DNA of 64,000 nucleotides. Origin: Durusdinium trenchii. Taxonomy: Eukaryota; Sar; Dinophyceae; Suessiales; Symbiodiniaceae. The stretch is taken from assembly GCA_963970005.1 (NCBI GenBank), contig CAXAMN010027473.1, positions 327,337 through 391,336 of the forward strand, read 5' to 3'. This document shows, in pieces, positions 60,802 to 64,000 of the stretch (position 1 is its first letter; every line of letters begins with the position of its first letter). The notes under the pieces are model-generated. The model had not been told where the DNA came from and did not search any database. It saw only the letters and a program-made list of their open reading frames with translations. A program made the position numbers and the translations under genes.

Positions 60802-61076
60802 GCCATGAGGTGACACGAACTAACACCTTGCCTCCGACATTTGCCGCAGGAGCAGGTAGAATCACCTTGCCTAGCGACCAAGCCTTTGACACAACCATCG
60901 ACCTCGGAATTGGGATGTTTCTTTTGGAACTTGTGTTCACCACTAAGCTGGAGAATCCCCACGTCACTGTGCTCTCAACGGGTTTTTTCATCAGCGCGGA
61001 CGGCTGCATTTCTGTAAAAGCAGGTGCACTTGAAGAGCAGAGGACCATAGAGGACTTGGAGACCTTCAGTTCGTGA
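60802..61076 (+). CDS. Possible terminal exon, unrecognised
   Basis: After TATGCTTGCAG the frame is open to TGA 61074: HEVTRTNTLPPTFAAGAG, then FDTTIDLGIGMFLLELVF, then VLSTGFFISADGCISVKAGA. Alternating hydrophobic strands give it a coding look, and the acceptor has a pyrimidine tract. No family recognised. Confidence 0.3.
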
Positions 61077-61103
61077 CCGAAGTGGATTTCCTGGTTGGTT
61101 CGG

Positions 61104-61210
61104 CCCCAGGGCTCCAGTCGTACCGAACCTCAGGTTCGGTAGGACTGGACCCTCCTGGCACCCACCCCAGTCACACCGAACCTCAGGCTCGGTACGACTG
61201 GAGCCCTAGG
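61104..61210. repeat. Foldback repeat, CCTAGGGCTCC family, copy 7
   Basis: CCCCAGGGCTCCAGTCGTAC ... GGTACGACTGGAGCCCTAGG with the standard core. Each arm has its own inner hairpin (CCGAACCTCAGGTTCGG). Confidence 0.85.
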
Positions 61211-61275
61211 CACCTAGAGACTCCTGGGAACCGGTCGTCTTAGCGGAGAAGCTGTCCTTGCTTGACACGTAACTG

Positions 61276-61302
61276 GCGCGCCGACGCTGCGTCGACGCGC
61301 CG
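61276..61302. repeat. Short GC palindrome
   Basis: GGCGCGCCGACGCTGCGTCG followed by ACGCGCC: near-perfect inverted repeat, not related in sequence to the mini-repeats of element 2. Confidence 0.6.
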
Positions 61303-61484
61303 TAGGACCAGCCGTTGGGTTGACCATGCGTTTTTTTTTCCTTGCGAATTCGTGTTATCTTCCTGTATGAGACGGAAGTCCCTGGAGGGAGATCAAAGAA
61401 GATACAAAAGGTTTGCGGGTTGGAAGGTGGGTCACTCGTACCGGAGGACGCGGCCCTGGTCTTGTGGTGTTTGGATGCCCGTTT

Positions 61485-61597
61485 TTGGGGCTCCAGTCGT
61501 ACCGAACCTCAGGTTCGGTAGGACTGGACCCTCCTGGCACCGATCACGACCCCAGTCCCACCGAACCTCAGACTCGGTGCGATTGGAGGTCTAGGGA
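61485..61597. repeat. Foldback repeat, CCTAGGGCTCC family, copy 8
   Basis: TTGGGGCTCCAGTCGTACCG ... core with CGATCACGA inserted ... GGTGCGATTGGAGGTCTAGG. Same CCGAACCTCAGGTTCGG inner hairpin as copy 7. Confidence 0.8.
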
Positions 61598-61644
61598 TGT
61601 GTATGCTCCATCTGTCTTGCAGAAAGCGGGGCTCTGTGCTTCAG

Positions 61645-61743
61645 GTAGTGATGGACCACAAGACTGGCCGCCCACGAGCAGATAATGTGCGCCCGGTTCG
61701 GGGTCCTTACACCAGCCGGTGGAAAGCAGCTTGCGTTTTCTGA
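61645..61743 (+). CDS. Cold-shock-domain exon fragment (RPRA half)
   Basis: After GTGCTTCAG the frame reads VVMDHKTGRPRADNVRPV, then RGPYTSRWKAACVF and TGA at 61741. The V-x-MD-x-KTGRPRAD-x-V motif is identical in pattern to that at 28113. It could complete the GFI half at 57240. Confidence 0.55.
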   Translation, partial: VVMDHKTGRPRADNVRPVRGPYTSRWKAACVF

Positions 61744-61867
61744 TCTGTGCAGTCTGTGGGGGGAGGGAAAGCACACGGAAACCTAGACACGACCTGTTTG
61801 GGACTGCCATATTCCAAAGCGTTTGAGGTCAGATGGAGCCTTGACACGAACATCTTCTCACCCCACC

Positions 61868-61955
61868 CCGGGGATCCAGTCGTGCCCTCTGAGCTACGGT
61901 GATGTGTTGTCTCCACTGTAAGTGCCCGGACAGTCCAGTCGTAGCGAACCTGATT
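61868..61955. repeat. Degenerate CCTAGGGCTCC family piece
   Basis: GGGGATCCAGTCGTGCCC on the left and CAGTCCAGTCGTAGCGAACC on the right; arms no longer pair well. Confidence 0.4.
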
Positions 61956-62118
61956 TGGTCCTGGGATCGAGTCTATAGCAGACCTGGTCCGGGGGTGTTG
62001 GCCGCAGATTCACGGTGCACGGATCGTTCGAGCGAAGTGTCGAGCTAGCTACATCATGGCCGCCTGCTACTCGAGTCAGTCTCCCAGACCTTTTTGGAGT
62101 CGGGATACTGGTACCCAG

Positions 62119-62216
62119 GGCATCCAGTTACCACCATACCTGGTAAACAGTGGTTCCAAAGACTAAAACCATAGACCTAGAATCCCTGGTTCCTTATATA
62201 GTGGTAACTGGGATGC
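62119..62216. repeat. Foldback with GGCATCCAGTTACCACCATA arms
   Basis: Pairs with TATAGTGGTAACTGGGATGC with two mismatches over 20 bases. Confidence 0.75.
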
Positions 62217-62968
62217 ACTGGGGTAGGTATAAGTTAAGAAGGTCATTTCACCAGCCCTGGGCAACGCATATTGGAACCCTTCGCTTCGCCGCCGTGCATA
62301 TCCGCGGGCGTACGTGCACGCGGAACCGCTCGTCCGATCGACTTCGCTTCCGAGTCACCGACCTCCGGCATCTTCACCGGAACCATCGAGAAAAGCGGGG
62401 GCGCTCGGCGCTTTGCTCACTGGACGCGAGACGAACGGGGGAAGAAGTGAGACGAACGTCCCACCTGAAGCAGTGATTGAGTGCGAACCAGTCTTCCTGA
62501 ACCAGTCGAAAGTGAATGAGTGTATTGTTTTGTTGTTGTTGTTGTTGTTGCTGGCAATCCCAGTGGTGCTTGATTTCAGGCCACAGGCCAAGGGGAGAAA
62601 CATGGAGAATCTCAGTTCATGGTGCTTGCTTTGCGGCTTGAGGCCCCTCGCAACTTTGGGCCCAGGTTCAGCCTGCAGACACCCCTCGTGTTAGCTAGTG
62701 GAAGCCGACGGGCGGTGGGCTGTGCCATAGGCATCATTGGTGGTGGGGTGCTGGTCTATCCGCCTGTATCAAGGGGCATTTGTGAAGGCATCTCTTTGGG
62801 CTGGCTAGTCTAAGGCAAGACTAGCCATGCTTTCATGTAGCCCAGTGGGTTTCGTTTTCAGCTTCGTTTCGTGCTGAACGTGCCACACTCAGTGCTTTCA
62901 TCTCACCCAGTAGCCACTCCACCCACCTCGGCCAGCCATGGCCCGGGTAGCTCATCAGCACCTGCGAG
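62217..62968. other. Stretch without recognised gene
   Basis: GC-rich block 62280-62460 without a recognisable frame, and (TTG)n at 62528-62550. It ends at the acceptor of the next exon. Confidence 0.35.
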
Positions 62969-63060
62969 GTGGTGTTCAATATGGCTTCATCCAACAAGAT
63001 ATGCAGGATGGATCGGACGTCAGGATCTCAATGGCTCTCGTGGAGTCGGAGTCGAAGTGA
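62969..63060 (+). CDS. Cold-shock-domain exon fragment (GFI half)
   Basis: After ACCTGCGAG the frame reads GVQYGFIQQDMQDGSDVRIS to TGA at 63058. YGFI-x-QD...DGSDV-x-I fits the RNP half of a cold-shock domain. No second half follows within the window. Confidence 0.5.
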
Positions 63061-63299
63061 ACAGTGAGTGCCATTTGGGGGGTGCCGGGGTGCTGTTCAA
63101 GGAGGGTGCTGAGTTCTGGTGTGTCCTGCATCTGGTAGCCAGGGGGTCACAGTATGACGGGGTGGTGTGACTCATCCCAGCCGACCGGGGCTGTGGATGT
63201 GACAGGATCTAGCCTTTTCACCCCGACGACCTCCGTTCGGAACCAGCACCCCGACATGTGACTTCTGGTGCAAGTACCTTCTTTTACAGTGGTTTCACA
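63061..63299. other. Stretch without recognised gene
   Basis: Nothing recognised. Confidence 0.4.
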
Positions 63300-63385
63300 G
63301 TAGATGGCACAGACACCAAGATGTCCTTTAGATGGGGGTCCATATAAACCACCTCTTAGGGATCTTAGGGGTCTGTGCCATCTAC
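63300..63385. repeat. Foldback with GTAGATGGCACAGAC arms
   Basis: Perfect 15-bp arms GTAGATGGCACAGAC / GTCTGTGCCATCTAC. Confidence 0.8.
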
Positions 63386-63753
63386 TCTCAATCCACTATA
63401 TAGGGTCATGAGTCATGTCCGATTTTCTCGGGTTCAGGATGTCATACTCTTTCTCACGACCGAGGTAAGTCTGGCAATGTTTGGCTGATCAGGTTTGACA
63501 GGTGGTTGAGAAGAAAAGGGCTTTTTTAGTAACGTAGATTCATGATGCCAGTCTCATGAAGGTTTAGTGACCCTGTGTCACTGCAAGTCACGATTCCAGT
63601 TTCATTGGATGGTCTGTGTTCCCAGGCTACATTCCAGTCCCCATGGAGGGAACCATGTACGTGTTTCTCTTGCGGCTCAGACGATGGACACTTTTCAACA
63701 GGAAATTGTTGGCTGCAACATGCTGCAATGACCTTTTCGGCTGGGATTGTTGA

Positions 63754-63851
63754 CCCTAGGGCTCCAGTCGTACCTCCTCAGAAGGTATGACTGGGCCCTC
63801 CAAACCGACCCCAGTCCCGCCTTCTCAGAAGGTACGACTGGAGCCCTAGGG
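63754..63851. repeat. Foldback repeat, CCTAGGGCTCC family, copy 9 (cleanest)
   Basis: CCCTAGGGCTCCAGTCGTAC and GTACGACTGGAGCCCTAGGG are perfect 20-base inverted ends of a 98-bp unit; the core is shortened (GGGCCCTCCAAACCGACCCC). Confidence 0.9.
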
Positions 63852-63950
63852 TGAGTGATTTTACACCTTTTCCATGCCGGGCGGGTGCTGTGTCATGGGT
63901 GCTGTGTCAGACACACCAGCAGGTGAGAAGGTACCCCAAATAGATAGGTG

Positions 63951-63970
63951 CGTGTGTGTGTGTGTGTGTC
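63951..63970. repeat. (GT)n microsatellite
   Basis: About ten GT units near the window end. Confidence 0.95.
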
Positions 63971-64000
63971 CCACCCTGGACAAAGGGTTTTTCCACCACC

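Noticed and set aside
61276..61302. GC palindrome as a member of the element 2 mini-repeat family
   Set aside because: It lacks the AACCGC...GCGCGG pattern and lies outside the element.
1..64000. tRNA, rRNA or spliced-leader RNA genes
   Set aside because: No cloverleaf, rRNA core motif, or leader followed by a donor and Sm site was found; the leader-like pieces lack the full 22-base exon.

Overview
The window reads as nuclear DNA of a dinoflagellate, probably Symbiodiniaceae or a close relative. Three things point there: Ty1/copia-type polyproteins with huge extra domains, small + strand exon-like pieces (many of them cold-shock-domain halves) that begin at AG|G acceptors, and copies of the 3' part of the dinoflagellate spliced leader inside retroelement DNA. 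Everything that looks coding is on the + strand. I see no rRNA, tRNA, CRISPR or bacterial-style operon.

Layout. 1-17881: a copia-type element whose 5' end lies outside the window. A coiled-coil Gag frame and a 5326-codon Pol frame lie in the same reading frame, separated by one UAA. Pol carries CCCH fingers, protease, integrase, RT and RNase H, then more than 3000 extra residues that include a zinc knuckle, two zinc ribbons and a domain that looks like Tpt1/KptA RNA 2'-phosphotransferase. 17882-18560: its 3' non-coding DNA, with a spliced-leader-like 13-mer. 18561-33743: mostly non-coding DNA filled with short foldback (MITE-like) repeats, microsatellites and exon-like fragments, including cold-shock-domain pieces, a Gly-Ala-Pro-Met repeat exon and a zinc-binding 3' retroelement fragment between (CATA)n tracts. 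33744-47910: a complete 14.2-kb copia-type LTR retrotransposon with TTGATT target duplication and LTRs that differ at one base. It contains an extra ORF upstream of gag with a HAD-like C-terminus, a gag broken by a 1.27-kb insertion, and a long pol. 47911-64000: again foldback repeats, cold-shock-domain exon fragments and otherwise featureless DNA.

How the parts relate. The two large elements are related (both integrases have D-x30-E spacing, YVDD RTs and CCCH fingers) and share a Pro-Cys-Thr module that sits between integrase and RT in one and after RNase H in the other. The complete element lies between a 'GFI' half (32.9 kb) and an 'RPRA' half (48.2 kb) of cold-shock domain, so it may sit in an intron of a host gene. 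GC-rich palindromic mini-repeats are scattered through the complete element, in coding and non-coding places. A different foldback family (CCTAGGGCTCCAGTCGTACC ends) is common outside the large elements and was not seen within them.
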